DNA of 64,000 nt from an uncultured Prevotellaceae bacterium (GTDB lineage Bacteria > Bacteroidota > Bacteroidia > Bacteroidales > Bacteroidaceae): NCBI GenBank assembly GCA_902761905.1, contig CACWMK010000002.1, positions 62,001 through 126,000 on the forward strand, read 5' to 3'. The stretch's first letter is position 1, and each line of letters opens with the position of its first letter. The position numbers and the translations under genes were made by a program. The notes under the pieces are model-generated. The model was given only the letters and a program-made list of their open reading frames with translations, was not told the DNA's origin and searched no databases. Below are positions 25,363-34,558 of this stretch, piece by piece.

Positions 25363-28302
25363 ATGATGAAGCAGGTAAACATTCAATTTCCGCTTAGGAT
25401 GCTTGGCCTTATTTTAGGGCTGTTCCTATCGGTAAGTGCCTTTGCTCAGATTGACGTAAAAGGCCATGTGAAAGATGCTACAGGCGAACCCATTATCGGC
25501 GCTACAGTACGTGTAGACGGCACACAGGCTGCTACAGTTACTGACTTCGACGGTAACTTCGCCATCAAGGCAAAACAAGGTGCTACACTTAGCATTTCGT
25601 ATGTGGGTTATGTAACCGCACAGGTGAAAGCTGCACCTAATGTTACCGTAGTACTGCAGGACGATCAGACTGTTCTGCAGGACGTTGTAGTTATCGGTTA
25701 TGGTACCGTTCGTAAGAGCGACGCCACCGGTTCGGTTATGTCGGTCGAGGCCGATCAGCTGAACAAGGGTTTGGCCACATCGCCAGCCGATCTGCTGCAG
25801 GGTAAAACTCCTGGTGTACAGATCACTACCAACAGTGGTGCTCCTGGAGCCGGTTCAAAGATCCGTATCCGTGGTGGTTCTTCACTTTCAGCATCTAACG
25901 ACCCTCTGATCGTTATCGATGGTCTGCCAATCAGTTCTACTGAGATTTCTGGTGGCGATGTACTGAACACCATCAACCCTAACGACATCGAGAGTTTCTC
26001 TATCCTGAAGGATGCTTCTGCTACCGCTATCTATGGTAGCCGTGCATCAAACGGTGTTATCCTTATTACCACAAAGAAGGGTAAGGCTGGTTCAAAGCCA
26101 CGTATCACTGTTGACATGAGCGGTTCTTTCAAGACCGTTGGCAAGAAGGTTGACGTGCTGGGTGCAGATGCTTTCCGCGAGTTCTTTATGGCCAACTATA
26201 GTGAAAATGCTGACGCTGTTGCAGCTCTTGGCAATGCTAACACCAATTGGCAGGACGAGATCTATCGTCAAGCATTCGCTGAGGAAATCAACGCTAGCGT
26301 AACCGGCGGTTATGTTGCCAAGAATGCCGACTTCAAAATGCCTTATCGTGTAAGTGCAGGTTTCCTGAACAATGATGGTACACTGAAGACCACAGCTATG
26401 AGTCGTGCAAGCGTAGGTTTCAACCTTACTCCAACTCTGCTTAACGACCGTCTGACTATCAATCTGAACGGTAAGGGTGTGTTCACACACAACTCATATG
26501 CTGATGAGGGTGCCATTGGTGCAGCTGTTCAGTACAACCCGTTGAAGTCTGTTGACCATAAGTGGATGAGCAATGGAGCTTATAACACCATGTCTACTCT
26601 GAACCCGGTTGCAATGCTGAACGAACAGAACAAGGATAGTTATGTACGTCGTTTCGTAGGTAACGCTCAGTTCGATTATAAGTTCAAGTTCCTCGATGGA
26701 CTTCGTGCAAACTTGAACCTCGGTCTCGATATTTCTACCACCACAGGTTGGAATATTTCTGAAGAGGGAAGCGAGATTTCTTATCATAATAAAGTAGAGA
26801 ATGGCACAGGTGCATGGGAGAAATACACCCAGCTACGTCGTGACCAGACTCTGGAGTTCTATCTGGCATACGCTAAGGAGTTGAAGGAGATCCAGAGCCG
26901 CTTCGATATTTTGGCAGGTTATAGCTGGCAGCACTTCTATAACCAGACAACTAATGATAAGATGTCAAACGATGGACATGATACACGCCTGTATGGCGAC
27001 CCAACTCTGTTCAAGACTGAGAGTTTCCTCATTTCATTCTATGGACGTTTGAACTATTCTCTGATGGATCGTTACCTCCTCACCTTCACACTGCGTGACG
27101 ATGGTACATCACGTTTCCAGAACAACAAGTGGGGTGTATTCCCTTCAGCAGCTCTTGCATGGCGTATCAGCGAGGAGCCAATCCTGAAGAACGTTGACTG
27201 GCTGTCTAATCTGAAACTCCGTCTGGGCTGGGGTGTAACAGGACAGCAGAATATCAACCAGGGTGACTATCCTTCTATTCCTACTTACCACACCAACCAG
27301 GCTGGTTCACTCTATCAGTTTGGCAATAGCGTTATCACTCCTATTACTCCAAAGGGCTATGCTGCTCAGATCAAGTGGGAGGAGACAACAACTTATAACA
27401 TTGGTTTGGACTTCGGTTTCGCTCGCAACCGCATCAACGGTAGCATCGATGTATATCAGCGCAAGACCAAGGACCTGCTGAATAAGGTGCCTGTAGCTGC
27501 CGGGACCAACCTTACCAACTATCTGCTGATGAACGTCGGCGATATGGAGAACAAGGGTATCGAGGGTGCACTGAATGTAGTGCCCATTGAGAAGAAGGAC
27601 CTCCGTTGGGAGATTGGTTTTAACGTAGCTTACAACAAGAATAAGATTACCCGTCTGACAGCCAGCGACGATCCTAGCTATCCTGGTGTAGAGACAGGAG
27701 GTATCTCGGGTGGTGTTGGTAATAACATCCAGATTCAGAAGGTTGGCAACCCAATCAACTCGTTCTATGTATTCCAGCAGGTTTACGGTGAGGATGGTAA
27801 GCCACTTGAGGGCGTATATGTTGACCGCAACCACGACGGACAGATTACCGACGACGACCGTTACGTTTACTATAAGCCAGATGCTGACGTGAACATCGGT
27901 TTCAACACTGAGCTTAGCTATAAGAAGTGGACTCTCTCTGCTTCACTCCGTTCAAGTCTTGGTAACTATGTTTACAACAATATCGCCTCTAACACTGAGA
28001 TGAAGGCCGACATGTGGACAAACAACTTTATCTGCAACCGTGTGGCTACTGCTCCTTATACTAACTTCCAGCAGGCTCAGTACAAGAGCGACTACTATGT
28101 ACAGAATGCTTCTTACCTGAAGCTCGACAAGGTGACACTGGCTTACAACATTGCACCTTGGGTACGTGTTAACTTTACTGCTCAGAACATCTTCACCATC
28201 ACCAATTACAAGGGGGTAGATCCTGAGGTTGGCAATGGTATCGACAACAACATGTATCCCCGCTCACGCAACTTCATCCTGGGTGCAAGCTTTAACTTTT
28301 AA
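25363..28302 (+). CDS. susC: SusC-family TonB-dependent transporter of the starch locus
   Basis: 979 residues, signal peptide to about residue 29 (FLSVSAFAQ). Carboxypeptidase-regulatory-like domain (IDVKGHVKDATGEPIIGATVRVDG), TonB box/plug (LQDVVVIGYGTVRKSDATGSV; RIRGGSSLSASNDPLIVIDGLPIS; YGSRASNGVILITTKKGK), then barrel to ILGASFNF. It heads susC-susD-susE-susF/E order, the hallmark of starch systems, so maltodextrin import is likely. Preceded by a LacI-type operator and a -7 box. Confidence 0.95.
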   Translation: MMKQVNIQFPLRMLGLILGLFLSVSAFAQIDVKGHVKDATGEPIIGATVRVDGTQAATVTDFDGNFAIKAKQGATLSISYVGYVTAQVKAAPNVTVVLQDDQTVLQDVVVIGYGTVRKSDATGSVMSVEADQLNKGLATSPADLLQGKTPGVQITTNSGAPGAGSKIRIRGGSSLSASNDPLIVIDGLPISSTEISGGDVLNTINPNDIESFSILKDASATAIYGSRASNGVILITTKKGKAGSKPRITVDMSGSFKTVGKKVDVLGADAFREFFMANYSENADAVAALGNANTNWQDEIYRQAFAEEINASVTGGYVAKNADFKMPYRVSAGFLNNDGTLKTTAMSRASVGFNLTPTLLNDRLTINLNGKGVFTHNSYADEGAIGAAVQYNPLKSVDHKWMSNGAYNTMSTLNPVAMLNEQNKDSYVRRFVGNAQFDYKFKFLDGLRANLNLGLDISTTTGWNISEEGSEISYHNKVENGTGAWEKYTQLRRDQTLEFYLAYAKELKEIQSRFDILAGYSWQHFYNQTTNDKMSNDGHDTRLYGDPTLFKTESFLISFYGRLNYSLMDRYLLTFTLRDDGTSRFQNNKWGVFPSAALAWRISEEPILKNVDWLSNLKLRLGWGVTGQQNINQGDYPSIPTYHTNQAGSLYQFGNSVITPITPKGYAAQIKWEETTTYNIGLDFGFARNRINGSIDVYQRKTKDLLNKVPVAAGTNLTNYLLMNVGDMENKGIEGALNVVPIEKKDLRWEIGFNVAYNKNKITRLTASDDPSYPGVETGGISGGVGNNIQIQKVGNPINSFYVFQQVYGEDGKPLEGVYVDRNHDGQITDDDRYVYYKPDADVNIGFNTELSYKKWTLSASLRSSLGNYVYNNIASNTEMKADMWTNNFICNRVATAPYTNFQQAQYKSDYYVQNASYLKLDKVTLAYNIAPWVRVNFTAQNIFTITNYKGVDPEVGNGIDNNMYPRSRNFILGASFNF

Positions 28303-28322
28303 TAAAATAGGAGGATAAGAAT

Positions 28323-29891
28323 ATGAAATTCAATATCAATAAATACGGAATTTACAGCTTTGCCTTTGCTACCGCCGTGTCGCTGACAGCTTGTGTGAAC
28401 GATTTGGATGTAACTCCAATCGACCCCAATCTGGACACTCCGGAGAATGTGCTTACAAGCACTGAGGCATATAACCAAATGCTGGCAAAGTGTTACTCAG
28501 GTCTTGCCGTTAGTTCACCCGATGGTGATAGCGGAAGCCCAGATATCGAGGGTATCGATGGTGGTTTCGGTCAGTATCTGCGTGCCCTGTTCAACATGCA
28601 GGAGCTGCCTACCGATGAGGCTGTTATTGGTTGGAACGACCAGACCCTGAAAGATCTGCATGGACTGCAGTGGACATCAAGCGATGTATTCGTAAGCGCT
28701 GCTTATAGCCGCGTTTTCTATCAGATATCTATCTGTAATGAGGTTATTCGCCAGATTGACAAGGCTTCAAACAGCAGTGAAGCTACTATGCAGCAGTATC
28801 GCGCCGAGGCTCGTGCTATCCGTGGCTTGAGTTATCTGCATGCTATCGATATGTTTGGTAATGTGCCTTTCACCGACGAGAATTCTGAGGTAGGTGGCGG
28901 TAACCCACAGCAGATTAGCCGAGCTGAGCTGTTCACATGGTTGGTTAAGGATATGGAAGAAACAGCAGAGCTTCTGCCAGCAAATCCTGAAAAGTATCGC
29001 GCAGGTAAGGGCCTTTGCTACATGATCCTGGCTAAACTTTACTTGAATGCAAAGGTTTATACTGGTACAGCTGACTATCAGAAGTGTGCTGAGTACTGCC
29101 AGAAGGTCATCGACTTGGGTTACCAGCTCGAGAGCGCTAACGACTATTGGAAGTTGTTCTGCGCTGATAACGACCAGTATCTGGGCGTAGGTCACGAGAT
29201 TATCTTCAGCGTATATCAGGATCACATCAATACTCAGGCATACGGTGGTACTACTTATATCATCAATGCTCAGGTTGGAGGTAATATGAACTATGCCGAC
29301 TATGGACTTGGCGGTAATGGTTGGGGTGGTATTCGTGTAACTCCACAGTTTGTCGACAAGTTTGAGGAAGGCGACCAGCGTGCTACTTTCTTCACCGATG
29401 GTCAGAGCAAGGAGATTAAGGATGTAAGCGACTTCTTCAGTGGCTATGCATTCACCAAGTTTACCAACCTTAAGGCTGATGGTTCTACCATCCCTGGTGC
29501 TAACTCATTCCCCGACACCGACTTCCCTGTATTCCGTTTGGGCGATGTATATCTGATGCTGGCTGAGTGCCAGGTAGTAGGTGGCGTTAGCTGCGATGGT
29601 ATCGCTAAGTTCAATGCTATTCGTACCCGTGCTGGTGTAGGCGAGATTGCAAATCCAACTGCTAACGATATCATCAACGAGCGTGCTCGCGAGTTGGCTT
29701 GGGAGTGTCATCGTCGTAGCGACCTGGTTCGCTTCAACCTCCTTACCACAAGCGATTACCTCTGGTCTCATAAGGGTATGAACAGCAACGTAGGTACTCC
29801 TCACGCTGTAGATGCTAAGTACAATCTGTTCCCACTGGCTTCGAGCGATGTTATTTCGAACCCGAACCTGGAGCAGAATACTGGCTATTAA
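28323..29891 (+). CDS. susD: SusD-family starch-binding lipoprotein
   Basis: 522 residues with lipobox (AVSLTACVND). SusD features: YRAEARAIRGLSYLHAIDMFGNVPF, LCYMILAKLYLNAKVYTG, PVFRLGDVYLMLAECQVVGG, FNAIRTRAGV, ERARELAWECHRRSDLVRFNLL and C-terminal YNLFPLASSDVISNPNLEQNTGY. Starts 20 bp after susC. It pairs with that barrel and, by locus type, binds starch helices. Confidence 0.94.
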   Translation: MKFNINKYGIYSFAFATAVSLTACVNDLDVTPIDPNLDTPENVLTSTEAYNQMLAKCYSGLAVSSPDGDSGSPDIEGIDGGFGQYLRALFNMQELPTDEAVIGWNDQTLKDLHGLQWTSSDVFVSAAYSRVFYQISICNEVIRQIDKASNSSEATMQQYRAEARAIRGLSYLHAIDMFGNVPFTDENSEVGGGNPQQISRAELFTWLVKDMEETAELLPANPEKYRAGKGLCYMILAKLYLNAKVYTGTADYQKCAEYCQKVIDLGYQLESANDYWKLFCADNDQYLGVGHEIIFSVYQDHINTQAYGGTTYIINAQVGGNMNYADYGLGGNGWGGIRVTPQFVDKFEEGDQRATFFTDGQSKEIKDVSDFFSGYAFTKFTNLKADGSTIPGANSFPDTDFPVFRLGDVYLMLAECQVVGGVSCDGIAKFNAIRTRAGVGEIANPTANDIINERARELAWECHRRSDLVRFNLLTTSDYLWSHKGMNSNVGTPHAVDAKYNLFPLASSDVISNPNLEQNTGY

Positions 29892-29924
29892 TTATTGAAC
29901 ATTTAATATTGAAAATTGATAATT

Positions 29925-30812
29925 ATGAAAGCAAAATATATTTTGAGTAGTATGTTGTTCGCTGCTTTTGGCATGATGTTCACTTCATGTGATAGCGACC
30001 GCGACGACAATCCTACACTAGGCCCGAACCACACTGCTACAGAGTTTGTGGTGAACCAGTCACCATTGGCTGATCAGTATATCCAGCTTAGCCCGGACAA
30101 CACTGTTAGCCTGACTTGGACTCAGCCTAATTATGGTGTAAATACTGTAGTAAACTATAAGATACAGGTAAGTGTTGATGGTGCTACATGGGAACAGTTG
30201 GAAACAAGTTTTATCTCATGTAAAGCCCTCATCAGCGGCGAGGAGATTGCCAAGGCAATCTGTAAGCTCGATGGATTCAAAACTGAGGATGAGTATCAGG
30301 AGATGGGCTTCCGCCAGATCTCTATGCGAGTTATAGCAAATATCCAGACCACATCATCTCAGGTTATTCCTGGTACTACAATTACTTCTAATGTAGTTAC
30401 CTTCAACCACATGGCTGCTTACTGCAACATCCCAAGCAAGGCTACTCTTTGGGTTATCGGTTCTTGCTGCGGTTGGCCTGAGCCTTCAGCTGGTAATAAA
30501 CAGACTCTTGTAGATGGCAACTGGTTCATTATGGAGACAGAGATTGGTAATAAGGTATTCAAGGGTTCTGTAGAGATGCCAGAGGGCGACCTTACTTTCC
30601 GCTTCTACGGTAAGCTTACCGGCTGGGACGGAGGCGACTCTTATGGATTCATTGAGGATGATACCGCAACAGAGTTCTCATTCTCTGATGGCGTATTCAA
30701 GAATACTATTAAGAAGGGTAAGGGTTCATACTACTTCCCAGGATTCCCTGGTGGCGTACTCGATATCACTGTTGATCTGAACAAGGGTACAGTAGAGTTT
30801 GTTCTCCAGTAA
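29925..30812 (+). CDS. susE: SusE-like starch-binding outer-membrane lipoprotein
   Basis: 295 residues from ATG 29925 (MKAKYILSSMLFAAFGMMFTSCDSD). The frame is open 9 nt further to a TTG, but the ATG gives the canonical lipoprotein signal. N-terminal SusE-type fibronectin-like domain (SLTWTQPNYGVNTVVNYKIQVSVDG, about 45-150), then a starch-binding domain with LWVIGSCCGWPEPS and FRFYGKLTGWDGGDSYGFIEDD. Shorter than classic SusE (about 390 residues), apparently with one binding domain rather than two. Confidence 0.85.
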   Translation: MKAKYILSSMLFAAFGMMFTSCDSDRDDNPTLGPNHTATEFVVNQSPLADQYIQLSPDNTVSLTWTQPNYGVNTVVNYKIQVSVDGATWEQLETSFISCKALISGEEIAKAICKLDGFKTEDEYQEMGFRQISMRVIANIQTTSSQVIPGTTITSNVVTFNHMAAYCNIPSKATLWVIGSCCGWPEPSAGNKQTLVDGNWFIMETEIGNKVFKGSVEMPEGDLTFRFYGKLTGWDGGDSYGFIEDDTATEFSFSDGVFKNTIKKGKGSYYFPGFPGGVLDITVDLNKGTVEFVLQ

Positions 30813-30842
30813 TTTCGTCAGTATTATAGATAGTTTAATCAA

Positions 30843-32393
30843 ATGAATAAGAAGATGAAAAAATTAGGTTTATATACAATGGCTCTTCTCAGCATGGGAC
30901 TCGTAGCCTGTAACCAGGACTTCGATACTGAGTTCGTGCCGCAGTCAAATCTGCCTGAGAGTCTGCTTAAGGCTAGCGACGTGAGTGTTGCTGCCGCTTC
31001 GGCAACCACCATCAATCTGGCTGACTATATCAACGAGGAGACGGGCGAGAATAAAGACATCTCTATTGGTACAGTTAGTGTGGCTGAAGGTGCAATGCCT
31101 GCTAATACTATTCTTAAGGCTCTGGTTGAGTTCTCAAAGACTGAGGATTTTGCAGAGAGTATTACACTTGATGCAAACAGCCTTGAAGGTTCAAATGAGA
31201 TCAGCGTGAAGGCAGGCGATCTGCAGGATGCATATTTCAACAATATCACCCGCAATCCAGCCGAGACTCCTCTTTATATCCGTACTGTTATCCACACCGT
31301 AACAGGTGGAACAGCCGAGGCTATCGTTGGTAAGCCCGGTGAAAACTTCTTTGCCAAGAGCAACGTTACGTTCACTCCTCTGAAGAAAGTACAGATTGCT
31401 CCTGCATACTATGTAATTGGTGCAAAGGCAGGTTGGTCTCCCGACGGTGCTCGTACTCAGCAGTTTGCTCATAGTAGCAAGGATGTTTATGAGGATCCCA
31501 TTTTCACAATTACTGTTGAAACTGGTGGTGATGATTGTTGGTTTGCTATTGCTGATGATACTGCACTTGATGCAATCAGTAATGAAAACGACTGGAGTCA
31601 GCTCTATGGTACCAAGGGCGAGGCTAGTGACCTTTCAGGCAAGATGGACCGCCGTTCAATCCTGGGTGGAGAGCATACATTCCACATTACTGGCGCTAAG
31701 AAACTTCGCATTACTCTTGACATGATGGAGTATAGCTACTCGATCACTCCTATCACCACAGAAGCATATTATGTGGTTGGTGGCGTTCAGGGATGGAGCG
31801 ATAAGGACAAGATTTGTCTGTTTGCACCTGAGGCAGAAAGTGATGTATACTCTTATACTACAAAGTGGACTGGTGCATGGGACCTGAAGATTTGGGATGC
31901 AGCAAGCTTTGGTAATTGGGATAAGGCCTTCGGTTGTGCTGTAGACGGTGATAATTCTCCAAGTGGAGCTCTTATCGGTACTGGCGCTCAGGCTATTTCT
32001 GCTCCATCTGCAGAGTTCTATACTTTCACTATCGATATGAAGAATATGAAGTATACTTGGATTAAGCTTGATAACCAGGATCCCACAACGTATGAGCACA
32101 TCTCACTTATTGGTAGCTTTAATGGCTGGAGCGATGACTATGAGCTTAAGGAGGTTACTCCTCATAACTGGTATGCTGAGTTTACTCAGGAAGAAAGCGG
32201 TGAACTGAAACTCCGTGCTAACCATGATTGGGGTATTAACTGGGGTGTAAATCTTGAAGAAGGTCTTTGGGATGTTTCTGCTAAGATGAATAATATAGGT
32301 TCGAATGGAGCAAATAATATTTATGTACCTGCAGGCACCTACGATGTTTATCTGAATGACATCACGAACTCAATCCTTTTCTTAGCAAAGTAA
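30843..32393 (+). CDS. SusF/SusE-like multi-domain starch-binding lipoprotein
   Basis: 516 residues; start at 30843 or the Met four codons later. Lipobox MGLVACNQD. An N-terminal beta-sandwich (about 25-185) is followed by three starch-binding domains, each opening with the same motif: YYVIGAKAGWSPDG (about 190), YYVVGGVQGWSDKD (about 305) and ISLIGSFNGWSDDY (about 415). Trp-rich ends such as WGINWGVN and WDLKIWDAASFGNWDKAFG fit CBM-like SusE/SusF domains. Holds starch at the cell surface for SusC/SusD import. A terminator follows at 32418-32450. Confidence 0.85.
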   Translation: MNKKMKKLGLYTMALLSMGLVACNQDFDTEFVPQSNLPESLLKASDVSVAAASATTINLADYINEETGENKDISIGTVSVAEGAMPANTILKALVEFSKTEDFAESITLDANSLEGSNEISVKAGDLQDAYFNNITRNPAETPLYIRTVIHTVTGGTAEAIVGKPGENFFAKSNVTFTPLKKVQIAPAYYVIGAKAGWSPDGARTQQFAHSSKDVYEDPIFTITVETGGDDCWFAIADDTALDAISNENDWSQLYGTKGEASDLSGKMDRRSILGGEHTFHITGAKKLRITLDMMEYSYSITPITTEAYYVVGGVQGWSDKDKICLFAPEAESDVYSYTTKWTGAWDLKIWDAASFGNWDKAFGCAVDGDNSPSGALIGTGAQAISAPSAEFYTFTIDMKNMKYTWIKLDNQDPTTYEHISLIGSFNGWSDDYELKEVTPHNWYAEFTQEESGELKLRANHDWGINWGVNLEEGLWDVSAKMNNIGSNGANNIYVPAGTYDVYLNDITNSILFLAK

Positions 32394-32417
32394 GTACCTT
32401 ACGATAAATCTATTCAA

Positions 32418-32450
32418 GTGAGCCGTTTAACCACAACGGTTCGCTTTTTT
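32418..32450 (+). terminator. Terminator of the starch sus operon
   Basis: GTGAGCCGTT (32418-32427) pairs with AACGGTTCGC (32435-32444), with G-U pairs, and is followed by TTTTTT (32445-32450). It stops the starch operon before the convergent DUF6078-like gene. Confidence 0.75.
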
Positions 32451-32464
32451 GCTTAACCCCAGGC

Positions 32465-32539
32465 GCAGTCCTCTTACGGAAGGACTGCAGTCCTGAGACG
32501 AAAAGACTCGAGTACTCTAACGGGAGGACTCGAGTCTTT
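32465..32539. repeat. Two palindromes with ACGG-type spacers
   Basis: GCAGTCCT (32465-32472) and AGGACTGC (32481-32488) are separated by CTTACGGA. A perfect 12-bp inverted repeat, AAAGACTCGAGT (32502-32513) and ACTCGAGTCTTT (32528-32539), follows with a spacer containing CTAACGGGAGG. Architecture and spacer match the cluster at 7218-7275, though the arm sequences differ. Together with the terminator this fills the 169-bp gap between the SusF/E-like and DUF6078-like genes. Confidence 0.75.
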
Positions 32540-32562
32540 GTTAATTTGGACTGGGACTGCAA

Positions 32563-32994
32563 TTAATCGTTCCAGTTCAGTTTCTTTATATATGCATCAA
32601 ACTTTAGTTCTTCATGCTTGATGGCTTTAAGGGCAGCCTTTACCTTTTTTATGTCTTTGGGCGAACATAGTTTGGCACCCTTGCGTCGCTCAAAGTAAGG
32701 ATTGCGTCCGAACTCGCCCTGCAGCCGATACGAAAATTTGCTGTACTCGTCAGGCAGCATCTTCTTCTGCATGTTCTTAAAGCCATTGCCATAAACTTGC
32801 AACTCGTTACTGCGATAGTATTCACACCCTTCGCCAGTTTGGGTTATCTGCGGATTCAAAATGGTTACTGCTATCTGGTCGTTAGGCAAAGCCTGCATAG
32901 CCAATTGGCGCAAGCAGTGGCTAGCCATCTTGCAATCCGCATTGTTGCAATGCAGATAGCAGCCAGGAACTTCATCGTAATTAATCTTGCTCAT
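32563..32994 (-). CDS. DUF6078-like small Cys-rich protein
   Basis: 143 residues. The N-terminus carries four Cys in a possible metal site (Cys12, Cys16, Cys21, Cys27: GCYLHCNNADCKMASHC), with further Cys in GEGCEYY and AKLCSPKD. The rest is basic and helical (DIKKVKAALKAIKHEELKFDAYIKKL). It resembles the DUF6078 family of Bacteroidales; function unknown. It lies 140 bp downstream of the VapE-type gene on the same strand with no -7 box of its own, so co-transcription through the left inverted repeat is likely. A DNA- or RNA-binding role is only a guess from the Cys motif and charge. Confidence 0.65.
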   Translation of the reverse strand: MSKINYDEVPGCYLHCNNADCKMASHCLRQLAMQALPNDQIAVTILNPQITQTGEGCEYYRSNELQVYGNGFKNMQKKMLPDEYSKFSYRLQGEFGRNPYFERRKGAKLCSPKDIKKVKAALKAIKHEELKFDAYIKKLNWND

Positions 32995-33134
32995 TTCTAA
33001 TCAGTTTTTTGTTAAACATCTCCACCTCTCACTCATATGTGCCAAAAGCCGCATCTGTGCAGAGGTCTTGGGCGAGTGAGAGGTTACGGCAACCTCTCAC
33101 TGTACCTCTCACTCAACCTCTCACTTTTTCGCCG

Positions 33135-34346
33135 TTAGGCAGCATCAACAGGTACTACATTGTAGAATTTTACATGTCCGCGCTCAGTATGCTCATAGCC
33201 AAGGTCCTTCATCGCTAATCCCAAATGTACCTTGGTACTAACGGTCTTCTTAAGCGAAGGATACTCTTTGCTAATCAGCTCCAGCATCTGCGTGCAGTTC
33301 ATGGCCTTTACCTTCTCGCCTTCGTTGGGCTTGCGGAAACAGGCTTCAACAATCTCGGCTATATCCTTTTCGTCGGTATAGTCCAGGTTCAGCTGCTGAA
33401 TACGTGCCACCTGCTCATTGGTAAACCAGTAAGGCGCCTTCAGCTCGTTCACCTCGTACACCAGCTGGGCGTACAGCTGCTCATAGTCAATCTCGCCCGA
33501 ATTGTCGATATACTGCCCTTCAGGAATCTCGATACAGATGAATCGACGACTACCTGTTACATCCGATAGAGGATGAGGATTGTTGGTAGTGGCTACGAAC
33601 GATGCGTAACGAGGACGATCCTGCTGCGAACTGCCATAGATGGTACGTCCGTTAACTTTGATTTTCGAGAGCGTCTGCTTAAGTGATGCCTGTTGACTGG
33701 GACGAATGGCATCCAACTCATCAAGATTCACCAGCAGATTGTTGGTCAAGGCCATCTCCTTATCGAACTTGTTGCTCAGGTTCAGATGGTCAAGGTAATA
33801 CTCCTGCAACTCAGGAGGTAGCAAGCGCGCAATAAAGGTCGATTTGCCACAACCCTGACCGCCAATCAGCGTAGGCACACTCTCGTTGGCATGCAGCTTA
33901 TCCTTCTGCAACCAGTGTGCCACAGCCGAACGAAACCAGATGACCAAGAAATCAAGCTGTTCGCTACTGATGCCAGGTAGTCGGCTGAAGAGCTTGGCCA
34001 GATGGTTCTGTCCGTCCCATTTAGGCAGATGCGTCAGGTACTCAAAGATTGGGTCATACTTAGGAGTAGCATCCGAGTAGATAACTTCCTGGATATCAGT
34101 CTTAGGACTGTTTTTGGTAATCTGCTCCTGTTTGCCCTTGCGAACAATACTGTTCAGTGCTTCGGGCGTTAGAGTCCGCCAATCAGGCTGGTTATCAGCC
34201 TGTTCGGTGCTTATGGTTCGATACTCTACCTTACCGTTCAATACATTGCGACGGAACAGGTAGTTGTCACTAAGAAACTGCTCAACAGCGAGCGAGTTCT
34301 GCTGAGAGGCTCCAAGAGTCTCTCCGTTAATTGTCATTTTTTTCAT
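33135..34346 (-). CDS. VapE/VirE-type P-loop helicase domain protein
   Basis: 403 residues. Walker A GGQGCGKST (about residue 172), Walker B LLVNLDELD and sensor-like ASFVATTNNPHPLSDVTGSRRF place it in the virulence-associated E (D5/SF3-like) family of phage- and island-encoded primase-helicases. The usual N-terminal primase part is absent. Residues 1-110 are a divergent helical region (EQFLSDNYLFRRNVLNGKVEYRTI). The C-terminus (YPSLKKTVSTKVHLGLAMKDLGYEHTERGHVKFYNVV) is a winged-helix-like tail. It has its own promoter at 34377-34384 and is enclosed by 103-bp inverted repeats. Such genes usually sit in mobile islands; here it splits the amylase from the starch-binding genes. Confidence 0.85.
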   Translation of the reverse strand: MKKMTINGETLGASQQNSLAVEQFLSDNYLFRRNVLNGKVEYRTISTEQADNQPDWRTLTPEALNSIVRKGKQEQITKNSPKTDIQEVIYSDATPKYDPIFEYLTHLPKWDGQNHLAKLFSRLPGISSEQLDFLVIWFRSAVAHWLQKDKLHANESVPTLIGGQGCGKSTFIARLLPPELQEYYLDHLNLSNKFDKEMALTNNLLVNLDELDAIRPSQQASLKQTLSKIKVNGRTIYGSSQQDRPRYASFVATTNNPHPLSDVTGSRRFICIEIPEGQYIDNSGEIDYEQLYAQLVYEVNELKAPYWFTNEQVARIQQLNLDYTDEKDIAEIVEACFRKPNEGEKVKAMNCTQMLELISKEYPSLKKTVSTKVHLGLAMKDLGYEHTERGHVKFYNVVPVDAA

Positions 34347-34376
34347 ATGTGTGTGCAGTTTTTGTTATTGCGGCGG

Positions 34377-34384
34377 CAAAGGTA
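34377..34384 (-). promoter_or_regulatory. -7 box of the VapE-type gene
   Basis: On the minus strand TACCTTTG matches TAnnTTTG, about 30 nt before the start codon at 34346. The rest of the 34347-34669 gap holds the right inverted repeat (34453-34555), the LacI-type operator and the amylase promoter. Confidence 0.65.
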
Positions 34385-34558
34385 CAAAAAATAAAAAGCG
34401 GTTTTCGTGTTTCTCTGTTAAATTTTTGTTAAATTCTCCAAGTGTTAAAATCGAGTGAGAGGTTGAGTGAGAGGTTGAGTGAGAGGTTTGCGCAACCTCT
34501 CATGCCTCGCACTCCTAGTATTTATGCGGCTTTCGGTGCATTTGAGTGAGAGGTTGAG

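Larger units (their letters stand above)
33023..34555. mobile_element. VapE-type gene unit bounded by 103-bp inverted repeats
   Basis: The left repeat 33023-33125 and the reverse complement of 34453-34555 align along their whole length. The outer 30 bp match at about 85 percent (CCTCTCACTCA.ATG..CC.AAAGCCGCAT). The inner parts both contain TGAGAGGTT, a short spacer, and then runs of ACCTCTCACTCA. Only the VapE-type gene and its promoter lie between them. I see no transposase and no clear target duplication, so movement would need help in trans. Confidence 0.6.

Noticed and set aside
32563-34555. Prophage
   Set aside because: No capsid, terminase, portal, integrase or lysis genes beside the VapE-type gene.
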